Below the pieces are notes generated by a model that made no database searches, was not told the DNA's origin, and saw nothing but the letters and a program-made list of their open reading frames with translations. The translations under genes and the position numbers were made by a program. Shown here piece by piece: positions 8,104 through 17,033 of a stretch of 64,000 nt of DNA. The stretch's first letter is position 1. Each line of letters opens with the position of its first letter. The DNA is from Adhaeribacter terrigena (lineage in GTDB: Bacteria; Bacteroidota; Bacteroidia; Cytophagales; Hymenobacteraceae): contig NZ_JAEHFX010000003.1 in the NCBI RefSeq assembly GCF_016623615.1, positions 62,001-126,000 on the forward strand, read 5' to 3'.

Positions 8104-10512
8104 ATGAAAAAAATTACTAAACTTTTTTTGCTTTTATTTTTTATCTCGGTTACGAACCTGGTACTGGCGCAAAGCAAAGGCCGCATTTCAGGCAAACTGG
8201 TAGAAGCAGATGCAGGCATTCCGGTTGGTTTTGCTTCGGTCGGGTTGTTTGCTGCCAAAGATTCCAGTTTAATCAGCGGGGTGACTGCTGCCGAAAACGG
8301 GACCTTCACGTTCGAAAATCTAAACTTCGGAAATTATTATCTGTACGTAACGCTGCTTGGTTATGCGCCTAAAACGGTTCCAAACCTGGTGCTTTCAAAT
8401 GCCAAACCCGAACTGCAATTAAATGCCGTAAAGGTAGTTTCCAACGCTAAAAAACTCAGTGAAGTGGAAATTGTCGCCCAGAAAGACCTGGTAGAATATG
8501 GATTGGATAAGCAGGTAATTAACGTAGCCAAAGATATTTCCAGTACCGGCGGCACCGCTTCCGATGCTTTGAAAAATGCGCCTTCCGTGGCCGTAGATAT
8601 CGACGGCAATGTAAGCGTGCGGGGCAGTTCGAACGTAACGGTTTTGGTGGATGGCAAGAATTCCGGTCAGAACGCGCAAACCATTCTGAGCCAGACGCCG
8701 GCCAGTGCCATTGAAAGAATTGAAGTGATCACCAATCCTTCGGCCAAATACGATGCGGAAGGCATGGGCGGCATCATCAATATTATTCTGAAAAAGGAAA
8801 AGAAACCAGGGCTGAACGGAAACGTGATGCTGAACCTGGGCACGGCCGGTAATTACAATACGAGCCTTGGTTTGAATTACAACGTTAAAAAATTCAATTT
8901 CTTCGGCAATTACGATTTTAACCAGCATTCCCGCGACGGTTATTATCAGCTGCTCAGCTACCGGCAAAATAATTACCTGGAGCAGAACCAGACCAGCAGC
9001 CGCGTAGGCCGGTCTCATATTCCAAAGCTCGGGTTCGATTTTCAGCTTTCCACTAGTCAGACCATTACGCTTTCGGCCAAATCTTTTATAAATGATATGA
9101 CGGAGAAAGAAGCGGTGCACAATATTGCCCTGGCCCGGGAGCCCTTATACTTTACCCGTTTTGGTAAAACAGTAAACGCCGTTGCGGCCACCGACCTGAC
9201 TTTCAATTACCGGAAAACCTTTGCCGATAAAAGGCGGGAGTTTACAGCCAGTGGGGTTTATACCAACATAAATGGCCGTTTCGACCGGTTTATTGAACAC
9301 CGGCCTACCAATGGAGCACGGGTGCCTTCCGGCGATGAATATTATCAGAATTTTCCCCAGGATTTTCACGTGAAGCCGCTGGTGGCGCAAATGGATTATG
9401 TGCACCCGGTGGGAGAGAAAGGCAAATTTGAAACCGGCCTGAAACATGCGCAGCGCGTGCTAACCAGCGAATTCCGGACCGAACAGGCCGGCGCGGGATA
9501 TACGAACCTGACCATGATCGATTCGCTTTCCAATAAATTTGGTTTCGGCGATTATATAAATGCTGCGTACGCCAATTATGCGAATGCCTGGAAGAAACTG
9601 AATTACCAGTTCGGGCTGCGCGCCGAGCAAACCAATATCCGGATCAATAATTTTTCGGACGAAGACAAATATACCACGCAATACCTGGATCTGTTTCCGA
9701 GCGTTTTCCTGAGCCAGGAAATTGATGAGAACCGCAAGGTGCAGCTGAATTACAGCCGCCGCGTAAACCGTCCGAATTACGAAGCGCTGAACCCGTTTAA
9801 AAATTACACCGACCAATACAATGTGTGGAGCGGAAACCCGAAAATCAAACCCGAATACGTAGATTCTTACGAAGCCAGTTATGTGCAATTCTGGAAAAGC
9901 GGTTCGTTTACCAATACCGTTTTTTACCGCAACGTGCATAATTTAATTCAGCAGGTGCGCTACCTCGATCCTGCCCGGGAGCTGGTGGCTTACAATACGT
10001 ACGTAAACCTGGACGATGCCAAATCTTACGGGCTGGAGATAAGCGGGTCGCAGGCATTGGCAAAATGGTGGAAACTGAGCGGCAACGTTTCGGCGTTCAA
10101 TTACAAAGTTTCTGGCAAACCGCTGGGCGTGGAAGCCAACAGCGATAAATTCAGCTGGCTGGCGCGTTTTAATTCTAATTTTACGTTGCCCAAAGATCTT
10201 TCCGTGCAGCTTTCGGTGAATTACCGCAGTCCGCAGGCTTTGGCACAAGGCACCCGCGATGCCATTTACAACACCGATATAGCCCTGAAAAAAGATGTGC
10301 TGCATAAAAAAGGATCGATAACGCTGCGTGTGAGCGATGTATTTAATACGCTCCGCTATAATACCAGCATTACCAGCGAAGATTTTACCTACGACCTTTT
10401 TGCCAAACGCCAGACCCGCATTGCTTTTATCGGTTTTGCTTATCGTTTCGGAAATGAACAAGATAAACGCCGCCGGCCGGAGGTGAACAACGGCCCAGAT
10501 GGCATGTTCTAA
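8104..10512 (+). CDS. outer-membrane beta-barrel receptor with carboxypeptidase-like N domain
   Basis: A TonB-receptor-like outer-membrane protein of about 802 residues. The in-frame region upstream of 8104 has no signal peptide, whereas MKKITKLFLLLFFISVTNLV at 8104 is a clear one with cleavage near LAQ-S. Next come a carboxypeptidase-regulatory-like beta-sandwich (about 22-105), a plug-like region with the typical segment NPSAKYDAEGMGGIINI (about 210-230), and a long barrel ending RIAFIGFAYRFGNEQD. The ligand cannot be told from the sequence. There is no SusD partner, so it is probably not a glycan utilisation pair. It is monocistronic, with an operator-promoter upstream and a terminator downstream. 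Confidence 0.88.
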   Translation: MKKITKLFLLLFFISVTNLVLAQSKGRISGKLVEADAGIPVGFASVGLFAAKDSSLISGVTAAENGTFTFENLNFGNYYLYVTLLGYAPKTVPNLVLSNAKPELQLNAVKVVSNAKKLSEVEIVAQKDLVEYGLDKQVINVAKDISSTGGTASDALKNAPSVAVDIDGNVSVRGSSNVTVLVDGKNSGQNAQTILSQTPASAIERIEVITNPSAKYDAEGMGGIINIILKKEKKPGLNGNVMLNLGTAGNYNTSLGLNYNVKKFNFFGNYDFNQHSRDGYYQLLSYRQNNYLEQNQTSSRVGRSHIPKLGFDFQLSTSQTITLSAKSFINDMTEKEAVHNIALAREPLYFTRFGKTVNAVAATDLTFNYRKTFADKRREFTASGVYTNINGRFDRFIEHRPTNGARVPSGDEYYQNFPQDFHVKPLVAQMDYVHPVGEKGKFETGLKHAQRVLTSEFRTEQAGAGYTNLTMIDSLSNKFGFGDYINAAYANYANAWKKLNYQFGLRAEQTNIRINNFSDEDKYTTQYLDLFPSVFLSQEIDENRKVQLNYSRRVNRPNYEALNPFKNYTDQYNVWSGNPKIKPEYVDSYEASYVQFWKSGSFTNTVFYRNVHNLIQQVRYLDPARELVAYNTYVNLDDAKSYGLEISGSQALAKWWKLSGNVSAFNYKVSGKPLGVEANSDKFSWLARFNSNFTLPKDLSVQLSVNYRSPQALAQGTRDAIYNTDIALKKDVLHKKGSITLRVSDVFNTLRYNTSITSEDFTYDLFAKRQTRIAFIGFAYRFGNEQDKRRRPEVNNGPDGMF

Positions 10513-10529
10513 AATTTAATTTCCGGTTT

Positions 10530-10574
10530 AAAAACGCTATCCTTTTTAACGCAAAAAGGATAGCGTTTTTTTTG
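10530..10574 (+). terminator. Terminator built from two inverted copies of the dispersed motif
   Basis: A perfect 18-bp stem (10530-10547 with 10553-10570), loop AACGC, then T residues. Each arm carries the motif's first block, AAAACGCTATCC. It lies 18 nt after the receptor stop. It is the only place in the window where the motif forms a hairpin. Confidence 0.92.
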
Positions 10575-10831
10575 TTTTCAAGCATGAAAGTAAATAACGA
10601 AAACGCTTTATGTGCTGCGTTTTCACTTCGGATTTCGTAAACAGGAATTAATACTTTTTACGCCTGAAACCATAGCGTTTTAATTTCTGGCATCAGGTTT
10701 GAATTACGGGTAGCAGAACGCTTTGGGAAAATATTTTAAGGAGTGTTAAACCTTTTTAAACCCATTTAATCAAAGCTTCAGTTTTCGAAAACAAAATCAT
10801 TACAAACAAACGGAATTAAAAAAACAAGCAT

Positions 10832-11374
10832 ATGAAAAAGGTAGCATTAGCCCTGGTATTTGGAATATTATCTATGGCAACAGTTTCTGCACAAACCACG
10901 CAGAAAACAAAAGTGAAAACAGAAGGCGGCCGTGATGCCAAACTGAATTACGAATTAAAACAGCAAGGGAAAAAAGATCATCAGAAACGCACCCCGCAGG
11001 AACGCGCTGACTTGCAGGCCAAACGTTTGCAGACGCAATTTAACTTAACCGATGCTCAGGCTTCTAAAATCCGGGAAATGAGCCTGGCCAAAGCCACGCA
11101 GATGCAGGCCCTTAAAGCCAAATATGCCGAAGACCGTAAAGCCATGGGTTCGGAAATGAAAACCGTGAGAAGCAACTGGGACAATGAATTAAAAAGCGTG
11201 CTGACGCCGGATCAATATGCGCAATACGAAAAAGACCGGGCAGCAAAAATGGCTAAGCGCAAAGAAAACCACGGCAAACGTAAAGGTCAGACAGGCGAGC
11301 ACAAAGGTAAAATGAAATTTAAAAACGGAGAGAACGCTGGTCGTGAAAAAAGAAAAATTGAACTCAACGACTAA
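10832..11374 (+). CDS. LTxxQ-motif (Spy/CpxP-like) periplasmic protein
   Basis: A secreted basic protein of 180 residues. The signal peptide (1-20) ends VSAQ. The helical middle contains NLTDAQASKIREM and VLTPDQYAQYEKDRAAK, two motifs of the LTxxQ type found in Spy/CpxP chaperones and related envelope-stress proteins. The last 50 residues are Lys/Gly/Arg-rich and look disordered. A bidirectional terminator follows. The 320-nt gap before it holds the 10530 terminator, a motif copy at 10651 and the presumed promoter. Confidence 0.75.
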   Translation: MKKVALALVFGILSMATVSAQTTQKTKVKTEGGRDAKLNYELKQQGKKDHQKRTPQERADLQAKRLQTQFNLTDAQASKIREMSLAKATQMQALKAKYAEDRKAMGSEMKTVRSNWDNELKSVLTPDQYAQYEKDRAAKMAKRKENHGKRKGQTGEHKGKMKFKNGENAGREKRKIELND

Positions 11375-11390
11375 GTTTTGAAAAGGTAAA

Positions 11391-11434
11391 GTGCATAAAA
11401 AAACCGGCCCCGTAAGGTCGGTTTTTTTATGCAC
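11391..11434. terminator. Bidirectional terminator between convergent genes
   Basis: GTGCATAAAAAAACCG at the left pairs with CGGTTTTTTTATGCAC at the right around a short loop. A and T runs on both sides let it serve the plus gene ending at 11374 and the minus gene ending at 11447. Confidence 0.92.
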
Positions 11435-11446
11435 TAAAAGTTGAAT

Positions 11447-11671
11447 TTATTTCTTTTTGGTACTCCGTTTGGTTTTGCCTTTTGTGGTTTTGCCTTTTGT
11501 GGCTTTGGTTTTTTTAGGCGCTTTCTTTACTGTTTTTTTAGCGGTGTCGGTTAGTAACCCGGAAACAATGCCGGTTACTACCCCAAGCGCAATTTCGGAA
11601 CCGTGTTTTTTAATGATCCGCCCTATTTGTTTGGTTAATTTTTTTCGGGTTTTTGGTTTTACTTTTGCCAT
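11447..11671 (-). CDS. small lysine-rich protein with a hydrophobic core
   Basis: A 74-residue very basic protein. Residues 1-24 are Lys/Arg-rich, 25-45 form a Gly-rich hydrophobic segment (EIALGVVTGIVSGLLTDT), and the tail has repeated KTTKGKTK motifs like those of histone-H1-like bacterial proteins. It could bind nucleic acid or sit at the membrane by its central segment. The frame on the opposite strand over the same bases is the mirror of the Lys codons and was not accepted. Convergent with the upstream gene; they share the terminator at 11391. Confidence 0.65.
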   Translation of the reverse strand: MAKVKPKTRKKLTKQIGRIIKKHGSEIALGVVTGIVSGLLTDTAKKTVKKAPKKTKATKGKTTKGKTKRSTKKK

Positions 11672-11800
11672 TGTTTTTCTGAGTTAGTGTTGCCGTTCTT
11701 ATACCCCTTTGCCGGAAAAACGTTGAAAGCTGAAAACAGTTTTTGGCCCATAAGCCATACCGTTTTTTTTCATACGGCCGAATTGCCTAATTTTGAACCA

Positions 11801-12262
11801 ATGTATACAAGAGAAGAAGCATCCCAGCTCCGGCAGAAATTCTGGACCACTTTCGGGCAGTATATGGCGCCTGTGCTCTCGGCCGAGGGGTGGCGTGTAA
11901 ACTGGATTAATTACAACACCCGCCTGAAACACGTTTATTTCCGGATGCAGGCCGATAAAAAAGAAGCTTCTATTGCCATTGAAATTACCCACCAGGACCC
12001 GGAATTGCAGGAATTATTTTTTGAACAGTTCCTGGCCCTTAAAACCCTGCTGCACGATACGCTGGGCGAAACCTGGAATTGGGAATTACACGGCACCGAC
12101 GAACTGGGCAAAACCGTATCGCGGATCTATACCGAGCTGAAGCCGGTAAACGTTTTTAACAAGGAAGACTGGCCGCAGCTCATTTCCTTTTTTAAGCCCC
12201 GTATTATTGCATTGGACGCTTTCTGGAACGATGCTCAGTATAGTTTCGAAGCGTTGAGATAG
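11801..12262 (+). CDS. DUF4268-family protein
   Basis: A 153-residue soluble protein starting MYTREEASQLRQKFWTTFGQ. It resembles the DUF4268 family, whose members occur alone or attached to restriction-modification components. Aromatic-rich segments such as WRVNWINYNTRLKHVYFRM and the C-terminal FFKPRIIALDAFW are visible. The frame extends upstream to 11687, but ATG 11801 gives the family's usual N-terminus. A diverged copy of the 31-nt motif (11736-11766) lies just upstream. Function unknown. Confidence 0.75.
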   Translation: MYTREEASQLRQKFWTTFGQYMAPVLSAEGWRVNWINYNTRLKHVYFRMQADKKEASIAIEITHQDPELQELFFEQFLALKTLLHDTLGETWNWELHGTDELGKTVSRIYTELKPVNVFNKEDWPQLISFFKPRIIALDAFWNDAQYSFEALR

Positions 12263-12416
12263 CCTGATTATCAGTTTCAAGAATTAGGCTATTTACGAAT
12301 TTTCAGGTAATTATCTTCAGTTTGTATTTGTTTGTTACTAAACATTGTACGAACTTTGCATTCTAGTTTTTTATTATTTTTCCTATATTGTGGAAACTCT
12401 TTTAAATCCGGCTACC

Positions 12417-12791
12417 ATGTTTACCTACGAGGTAAGAGGCGATGTGATACTGGCAAGCTGGAACGATAACCTGAGCGCAGAATCTAAAGCATTTTTAGAT
12501 TCTATTAAACACCTCATTCAATTTGCCTCTGAGCGAAACCTGAAAAAGATCTGCATCGATTCCGGGAAACCGGCAGGAGGCGTGCTGACGGAAGACGTAA
12601 TGCATTTATTGCAAACTTCGATCGTGAAAATAGAAGTTGATAAGATCGCCTTGCTCGAATCCTGCGATTTTCACTGGGACAATAATCTTTATCAGTTCCT
12701 GCAATACCTTAAAACTTATCTGCAGCTGGGTTTCCAGATACGGTTATTTACCAATAAAAAAGGCGCACTCGAATGGCTGGGTGCCATCTAA
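12417..12791 (+). CDS. hypothetical STAS-like protein
   Basis: A 124-residue cytoplasmic protein beginning MFTYEVRGDVILASWNDNLS and ending LFTNKKGALEWLGAI. The length, an alpha/beta pattern and the terminal 'EWL' are reminiscent of small STAS/SpoIIAA-like proteins of Bacteroidota; this is a weak resemblance. An earlier in-frame start (12345) would add an unlikely Tyr/Phe-rich leader. Confidence 0.6.
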   Translation: MFTYEVRGDVILASWNDNLSAESKAFLDSIKHLIQFASERNLKKICIDSGKPAGGVLTEDVMHLLQTSIVKIEVDKIALLESCDFHWDNNLYQFLQYLKTYLQLGFQIRLFTNKKGALEWLGAI

Positions 12792-12821
12792 ACGAGTTTT
12801 GACCGGACAAAACATAGCGTT

Positions 12822-13148
12822 TTACCAGGTTGTCTGATCCTCGTTTTCCGCTGACGTACTTTTCCCAAAACCGGTTCTGGAATTATAAGGCGTGCCGCGG
12901 CCTTCGAGGTGGTTTTGAATATCGCGGTAAAATTTTGCTTCGTCCAGGCGCATAAATTCCAGCCACATTTCCTGGTCTTGTTGCGTCATGCGGTCGGTTA
13001 TATGGCTAAGTTGCAGGCCTTCGCGTGCTGAGATCAGTTCCTGCAGATACGGGTCCGATTCGAGCAGAAGTTTGATCCTGATCCGGAAATAATCATTTAA
13101 TTCAAGGTACCTCTCAGCATTCCATTCCCAAAATTCCGGTTTCATCAT
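12822..13148 (-). CDS. hypothetical protein
   Basis: A 108-residue acidic, aromatic-rich protein (MMKPEFWEWNAERYLELNDY) predicted to be mostly helical. I do not recognise a family. A second Met follows directly (13145). Its stop codon overlaps a minus-oriented copy of the 31-nt motif (12793-12823). The next minus-strand gene upstream ends 45 nt away, so the two may be co-transcribed. Confidence 0.6.
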   Translation of the reverse strand: MMKPEFWEWNAERYLELNDYFRIRIKLLLESDPYLQELISAREGLQLSHITDRMTQQDQEMWLEFMRLDEAKFYRDIQNHLEGRGTPYNSRTGFGKSTSAENEDQTTW

Positions 13149-13192
13149 GATCTTTCTGCGGCTTTAAAGGTATTACGAAAAAGTTACCCTGC

Positions 13193-13420
13193 TTAGTTAT
13201 GCCCGGCAGCTTTTAAGGGCTCCAGCAAATAAGTCAGGCCGTTCAGTTTTATTTCATAGATGGTAGCCAGCTGCATGCCCAGTTTACCTTCCGGAAAGCC
13301 TTTGCGCCCAAACCATTCCAGGTAGGAAACCGGCAGGTCGCAGAGCAGCACGTTCTTATATTTTCCAAACGGCATCCGGTTCTTTACTAATTGGAGCAGA
13401 ATTTCAGATTCGGGTTGCAA
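13193..13420 (-). CDS. DUF3820-family protein
   Basis: A 75-residue protein with the family core MPFGKYKNVLLCDLPVSYLE followed by WFGRKGFPEGKLG. DUF3820 proteins are small and widespread, of unknown function. A TTG at 13420 is the first usable start after an in-frame stop; the next Met is the one inside the conserved core, so TTG initiation is likely. Confidence 0.75.
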   Translation of the reverse strand: MQPESEILLQLVKNRMPFGKYKNVLLCDLPVSYLEWFGRKGFPEGKLGMQLATIYEIKLNGLTYLLEPLKAAGHN

Positions 13421-13540
13421 AGCGGTGTGTTTTTAAAGGGTACGTATTCCGAAGATATTGATAAGGGATGGCTTTTCCTATTGGACAGACGGGTTTTTAT
13501 TGGTTTTACAAAACGGAGTAAGGTGATTTTCCGGGCATAA

Positions 13541-13577
13541 AAAAAGGCCAACCATTTTCAGATCAGCCTTTTTTATT
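13541..13577. terminator. Bidirectional terminator
   Basis: AAAAAAGGC pairs with GCCTTTTTT around an imperfect inner stem. It sits between the minus gene starting at 13811 and the minus DUF3820 gene, with T runs in both directions. Confidence 0.75.
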
Positions 13578-13592
13578 TCGGGTTTGGGAGAA

Positions 13593-13811
13593 TTACGCTT
13601 CGATGCATGCTGGTTGAAAAGTTTTATCCTGGAGGGTCAATTGGTAAAAGTCAGCTTTTTCTGCGTTGTAAAAAGCCTGGTATTCTTCTTCGGTGAGTTC
13701 TTCACGCAGGGCAATGTGGAATTTTGTGAGTTCCGGGAAAAGATCGTTCCGTTCCCGGCGTTCATGCAGGCAACTGAGGTTAAAATCATAGAAATTTTTT
13801 TGTGCATTCAT
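13593..13811 (-). CDS. small hypothetical protein
   Basis: A 72-residue hydrophilic protein (MNAQKNFYDFNLSCLHERRE). The in-frame extension to 13868 would add a Phe-rich leader that does not look like a signal peptide, so the inner ATG is preferred. Acidic helix ELTEEEYQAFYNAEKADFY in the middle. No family recognised. The terminator at 13541 lies downstream. Confidence 0.55.
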   Translation of the reverse strand: MNAQKNFYDFNLSCLHERRERNDLFPELTKFHIALREELTEEEYQAFYNAEKADFYQLTLQDKTFQPACIEA

Positions 13812-13868
13812 AAATAAAAAAAGGGTTAAAGGGTTAAAATATTGGAAAAACCAACGGAAAGATAACAT

Positions 13869-14171
13869 ACTTATTTAAAGCGTATTAAGTTGTTTTTTTT
13901 CCTTGATAAATATTCTATTTTACTTAAATTCGCCTTAACATCAGATTTTGCCCTGAAAAAAAATGCCCAACCGTGGTTTTTTTTCAGGCTTGGGCCGGCA
14001 TTAAAAATAAACCATTCGGGCTATATTTCGTTTTTGCAAAGTTGACAGGTTTTTAAACGGCAGCAGGCCGCTGATATTGTTTTGCAGGGAAGAAAAATGC
14101 TGGTTTACAGAAAATTACGAATCCTTACATATTGATCATTTTTTACACACTTTTACTAACCATTCAAAACT
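13869..14171. other. Intergenic region with a hairpin
   Basis: No gene seen. A perfect 12-bp stem (CCTGAAAAAAAA at 13952-13963 with its complement at 13977-13988) encloses a 13-nt loop. The next bases can form an alternative GCCCAA/TTGGGC pairing. It may be a bidirectional terminator between the minus gene at 13811 and the plus gene at 14172. The promoter of the latter should lie in the last 100 nt. Confidence 0.5.
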
Positions 14172-14849
14172 ATGATCCGAAATTTTAACTTAAAAACCAC
14201 CCTTTTTGTCGGTGCGCTGGCCCTTACATTCGTAGCCTGCGACCGGGCTCCGAAAGGCGATAACGCTACTATTACCGAAGAAAAAGCAGCGGCTGAAGCC
14301 ACCGGGCAAACTTTTGTGGTAGATACTACAGATTCGCACGTGCGTTTTACCGGCCACGGTGTGGGTAAAAACCATCCGGGCAAGTTCCGGCTTTCTTCCG
14401 GCACTGTGGCAGTGGCCAACGATCATATAACGGGCGGCGAATTTGTGATCAATATTCATTCCATGGATCTGGAGGAAGAAGGGGAGATGTTCGATAAAAA
14501 GCTGCACCCGCATTTAATGAGCGGCGACTTTTTTGACGCCGATAAATTCCGGACCGCTAAATTCGAGATCACCAAAGTAGAACCGTATAAACCCAACGAT
14601 AAAGATACGTCGCTGGTAGAAGGGGCTAATTTTAACGTGAGCGGCAACCTGACTTTAAAGAATGAAACCAAGAATATCACTTTCCCGGCCCGCGTTGAGC
14701 TGGACGGCGACAGAATAAAAGCCAAAGCTAATTTCGATATCGATCGCCGCCAGTGGCAGATGAATTACGGCAACGATAAAACCTTGGGCGATAAATTTAT
14801 TTCCGAAACGGTAAACATTGAGCTCGATCTGAAAGGCAGAAGACAGTAA
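14172..14849 (+). CDS. YceI-like lipoprotein
   Basis: A 225-residue exported protein. The signal peptide ends in the lipobox FVACD (Cys about residue 19), so it is lipid-anchored. The rest is a YceI-type lipocalin-like barrel: TTDSHVRFTGHGVG, IHSMDLEEEGEMFDKKLHPH, SGDFFDADKFRTAKFEI and NLTLKNETKNITFPA match the family's conserved strands. YceI proteins bind isoprenoid or lipid-like molecules. A second, non-lipidated YceI lies at 35034. Confidence 0.88.
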   Translation: MIRNFNLKTTLFVGALALTFVACDRAPKGDNATITEEKAAAEATGQTFVVDTTDSHVRFTGHGVGKNHPGKFRLSSGTVAVANDHITGGEFVINIHSMDLEEEGEMFDKKLHPHLMSGDFFDADKFRTAKFEITKVEPYKPNDKDTSLVEGANFNVSGNLTLKNETKNITFPARVELDGDRIKAKANFDIDRRQWQMNYGNDKTLGDKFISETVNIELDLKGRRQ

Positions 14850-14933
14850 TTTCTGTCAGAGTATTTTTGCTGATTTTCCGGTAAAAAAGGCTATGCTTTT
14901 AAGCTGAAAAACTAACCGGGAAACACGTGTAAA

Positions 14934-14976
14934 AAAGGCTTCTTCTCTTTACAAATTGTATAGAGAAGAAGCCTTT
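14934..14976. terminator. Strong hairpin between the YceI gene and the helicase gene
   Basis: A perfect 15-bp stem (14934-14948 with 14962-14976), loop 13 nt. The T run lies on the minus-strand side, although no minus gene ends here, so it may act mainly as an RNA 3' end stabiliser or insulator for the plus transcript. A motif copy lies at 14885-14915. Confidence 0.7.
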
Positions 14977-15042
14977 GCTTTATTAAGCGTATCTTTGCCA
15001 GGCGTAAGCACTTTTTTACCTTCAAACCCTACCGTTTTTCGC

Positions 15043-16194
15043 ATGAATTTTTCCTCTCTTGGTTTAGCTGCCCCTTTGCTGAAAGCTATTAAAGAACAAG
15101 GTTACGACCAGCCTTTCCCCATTCAGGCACAAGCGATTCCGGCCATTTTAGCGGGCAACGACGTGTTGGGAATAGCCCAAACCGGTTCGGGAAAAACGGC
15201 AGGTTTTGCCTTGCCGGTTTTGCAGCAGCTGCAGTTTAAACAGGAAGCGAAAAACCGCTACATCCGGGTGTTGGTTTTGGTGCCTACGCGGGAGCTGGCC
15301 TTGCAAGTGGCCAACGTTTTCCGGGGTTTCAGTACGTATTTAACGCGCCGGGTAAAAACGCTGGCCGTGTTTGGCGGCGTTAGCATAAACCCGCAGATGA
15401 TGGCCCTGAGCGGAACCGAAATTCTGGTGGCCACGCCTGGTCGCTTGCTCGATCTGCTGGAAAGCAACGCTTTGCAGCTTTCAGAGCTCGATACGCTGGT
15501 ACTGGATGAAGCCGATAAAATGCTGAGCCTGGGTTTTGCCGAAGAGATGGAACGCATCTTTGCCTTATTACCAGCCAAACGGCAGAACCTGCTCTTTTCG
15601 GCCACGCTTGCCGACGATGTGCAGGCCATAAAAGCCAGAATGCTGCGTAATCCGGTAGTTATTTCGGCGGAAGAAAAGCTGGAAGAAGGCGATGCGCTGG
15701 AACTGATAAAACAAGTGGCTTACCGGGTGAGTCAGGAACGGAAAGGGCCGTTTCTGCGCTACCTCATCAAACACGAAAATATGCAGCAGGTGCTGGTTTT
15801 TGTGTCGAGCACGCGTAACGCCGATAACCTAGTAGTGAAGCTGAAAAAGAACGATATTGATGCCATGGCCATGCACGGCGAAAAAAGCCAGGGGGCGCGG
15901 GTGGAAGCCTTGCGCCGGTTTAAAGCAGGTCAGGTGCGGGTACTCGTAGCGACCGATCTGGCTTCCCGCGGCATCGATATTCAGTTTCTGCCTTTCGTGA
16001 TCAATTACGACCTGCCGCGTTCGCCGAAAGATTACGTGCACCGCATTGGCCGTACGGGCCGGGCCGGCGCTACCGGCGAAGCTATTTCCCTAATTACTCC
16101 GGAAGACGAGCATCACTTCAAAATCATTCAGAAGAAAATGGGTAAAACCGTAGAAATGCGCGAAACTGACGAAGTGAACCTGCACGGGGTTTAG
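15043..16194 (+). CDS. DEAD-box RNA helicase, RhlE-like
   Basis: A 383-residue ATP-dependent RNA helicase without long C-terminal extension. In order: Q motif (QPFPIQAQAIP), Walker A AQTGSGKT, PTRELALQV, TPGRLLDLL, DEAD in VLDEADKML, SAT, then the second domain with VLVFVSSTRNADNL, ATDLASRGIDI and HRIGRTGRAG. The frame opens earlier (14956), but ATG 15043 gives the family N-terminus MNFSSLGLAAPLLKAI. A minus-oriented 31-nt motif (15008-15038) ends 4 nt before this ATG, inside the presumed leader. Roles in ribosome assembly or RNA decay are known for the family. Confidence 0.93.
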   Translation: MNFSSLGLAAPLLKAIKEQGYDQPFPIQAQAIPAILAGNDVLGIAQTGSGKTAGFALPVLQQLQFKQEAKNRYIRVLVLVPTRELALQVANVFRGFSTYLTRRVKTLAVFGGVSINPQMMALSGTEILVATPGRLLDLLESNALQLSELDTLVLDEADKMLSLGFAEEMERIFALLPAKRQNLLFSATLADDVQAIKARMLRNPVVISAEEKLEEGDALELIKQVAYRVSQERKGPFLRYLIKHENMQQVLVFVSSTRNADNLVVKLKKNDIDAMAMHGEKSQGARVEALRRFKAGQVRVLVATDLASRGIDIQFLPFVINYDLPRSPKDYVHRIGRTGRAGATGEAISLITPEDEHHFKIIQKKMGKTVEMRETDEVNLHGV

Positions 16195-16232
16195 TTGTTC
16201 GTTGTTCGTTGTTCGTTGTTCGTTGTTCGTTC
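16194..16232. repeat. Tandem 7-bp repeat
   Basis: Five units of GTTGTTC plus a partial unit, starting at the last base of the helicase stop codon. The following 300 nt hold no convincing gene and end with a motif copy at 16432-16462. Confidence 0.9.
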
Positions 16233-16541
16233 AATTTTTGGGAATACAAGTTACGAAGAAATCGAATGCAGCTAACTTTCGATCATTATTCGCGCTACAT
16301 TTCTCTTTTCAGAAGGATACAAATAGTATTTTAAACTCCCTGAGAGCGAGTACTATAGGTTCAAAGGCTTATAAAAGTATACTGTAGGGATTATACCGGA
16401 GTGTTCTTTTTAACAACGAAAAGCGGTTGAAATACTTTTTTACCTGGAAACCATAGCGTTTTCATTTCAAAATAAAGGCTGATCGTATTCGTTGTAACTT
16501 TACTTTTAATACTGTCGCCTAAACCTTAATTGCTTCCAATC

Positions 16542-16934
16542 ATGACCAGACAAACCAGGATCATTTTATTAACAGTGGCGGCGGCTTTGCTCGTTTGGTT
16601 TACCTGGGATGCTTTCAGCCAGCCGGGCGTGCAGGATCTGCAGGGCGGTTTTGAGGAAGTGGCAAGTTACCGGAATGAAAATAATACCGGACCGATCATT
16701 CGGGTGTATGCTGTAACGGTGGCCGCTCCTGAAAAAGCGGAGATGGAAGCGTACGGAAACTACATGCCGCACACCAAGTATGGAAATACCAAAGTTTTTT
16801 TCTTCTCAAAAGATAAGTCTTTTCCGAAGGAGGTTTTACCCGGGGAAGAAAATTTTCCGGCGGAATATCAGAAAAACGTAATTGCCCGTTACGAAAAAGA
16901 TGCGATGGGCCAGGTTAACTTTAAAAAGTTCTGA
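16542..16934 (+). CDS. hypothetical membrane-anchored or secreted protein
   Basis: A 130-residue protein with one N-terminal hydrophobic segment (IILLTVAAALLVWFTW, residues 6-21) and a periplasmic-looking domain (EVASYRNENNTGPIIRVYAV, ending MGQVNFKKF). No lipobox. ATG 16542 is preferred to the TTG at 16530. I do not recognise the family. Confidence 0.65.
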   Translation: MTRQTRIILLTVAAALLVWFTWDAFSQPGVQDLQGGFEEVASYRNENNTGPIIRVYAVTVAAPEKAEMEAYGNYMPHTKYGNTKVFFFSKDKSFPKEVLPGEENFPAEYQKNVIARYEKDAMGQVNFKKF

Positions 16935-17033
16935 GCAAATGGAAGTGCATTATCAGCTGCCGAGGAATTAGAAGCTAACACATAAATAAATATCCGTAGC
17001 AGTTGCGAAATTGTTCCTGTCATTGTTCTGGAA

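Noticed and set aside
10601-10620. AAAACGCTTTATG near 10607 as a further motif copy
   Set aside because: Block 1 is broken (CGCTTTA) and no AAAAST block is found 23 nt from its start.
11457-11687. Hydrophobic plus-strand frame over the Lys-rich small gene
   Set aside because: It reads the complement of Lys codons as Phe/Leu/Val; the minus frame has an ATG and a shared terminator.
16202-16387. Short frame after the helicase
   Set aside because: It begins inside the 7-bp tandem repeat and has no start context or recognisable protein.
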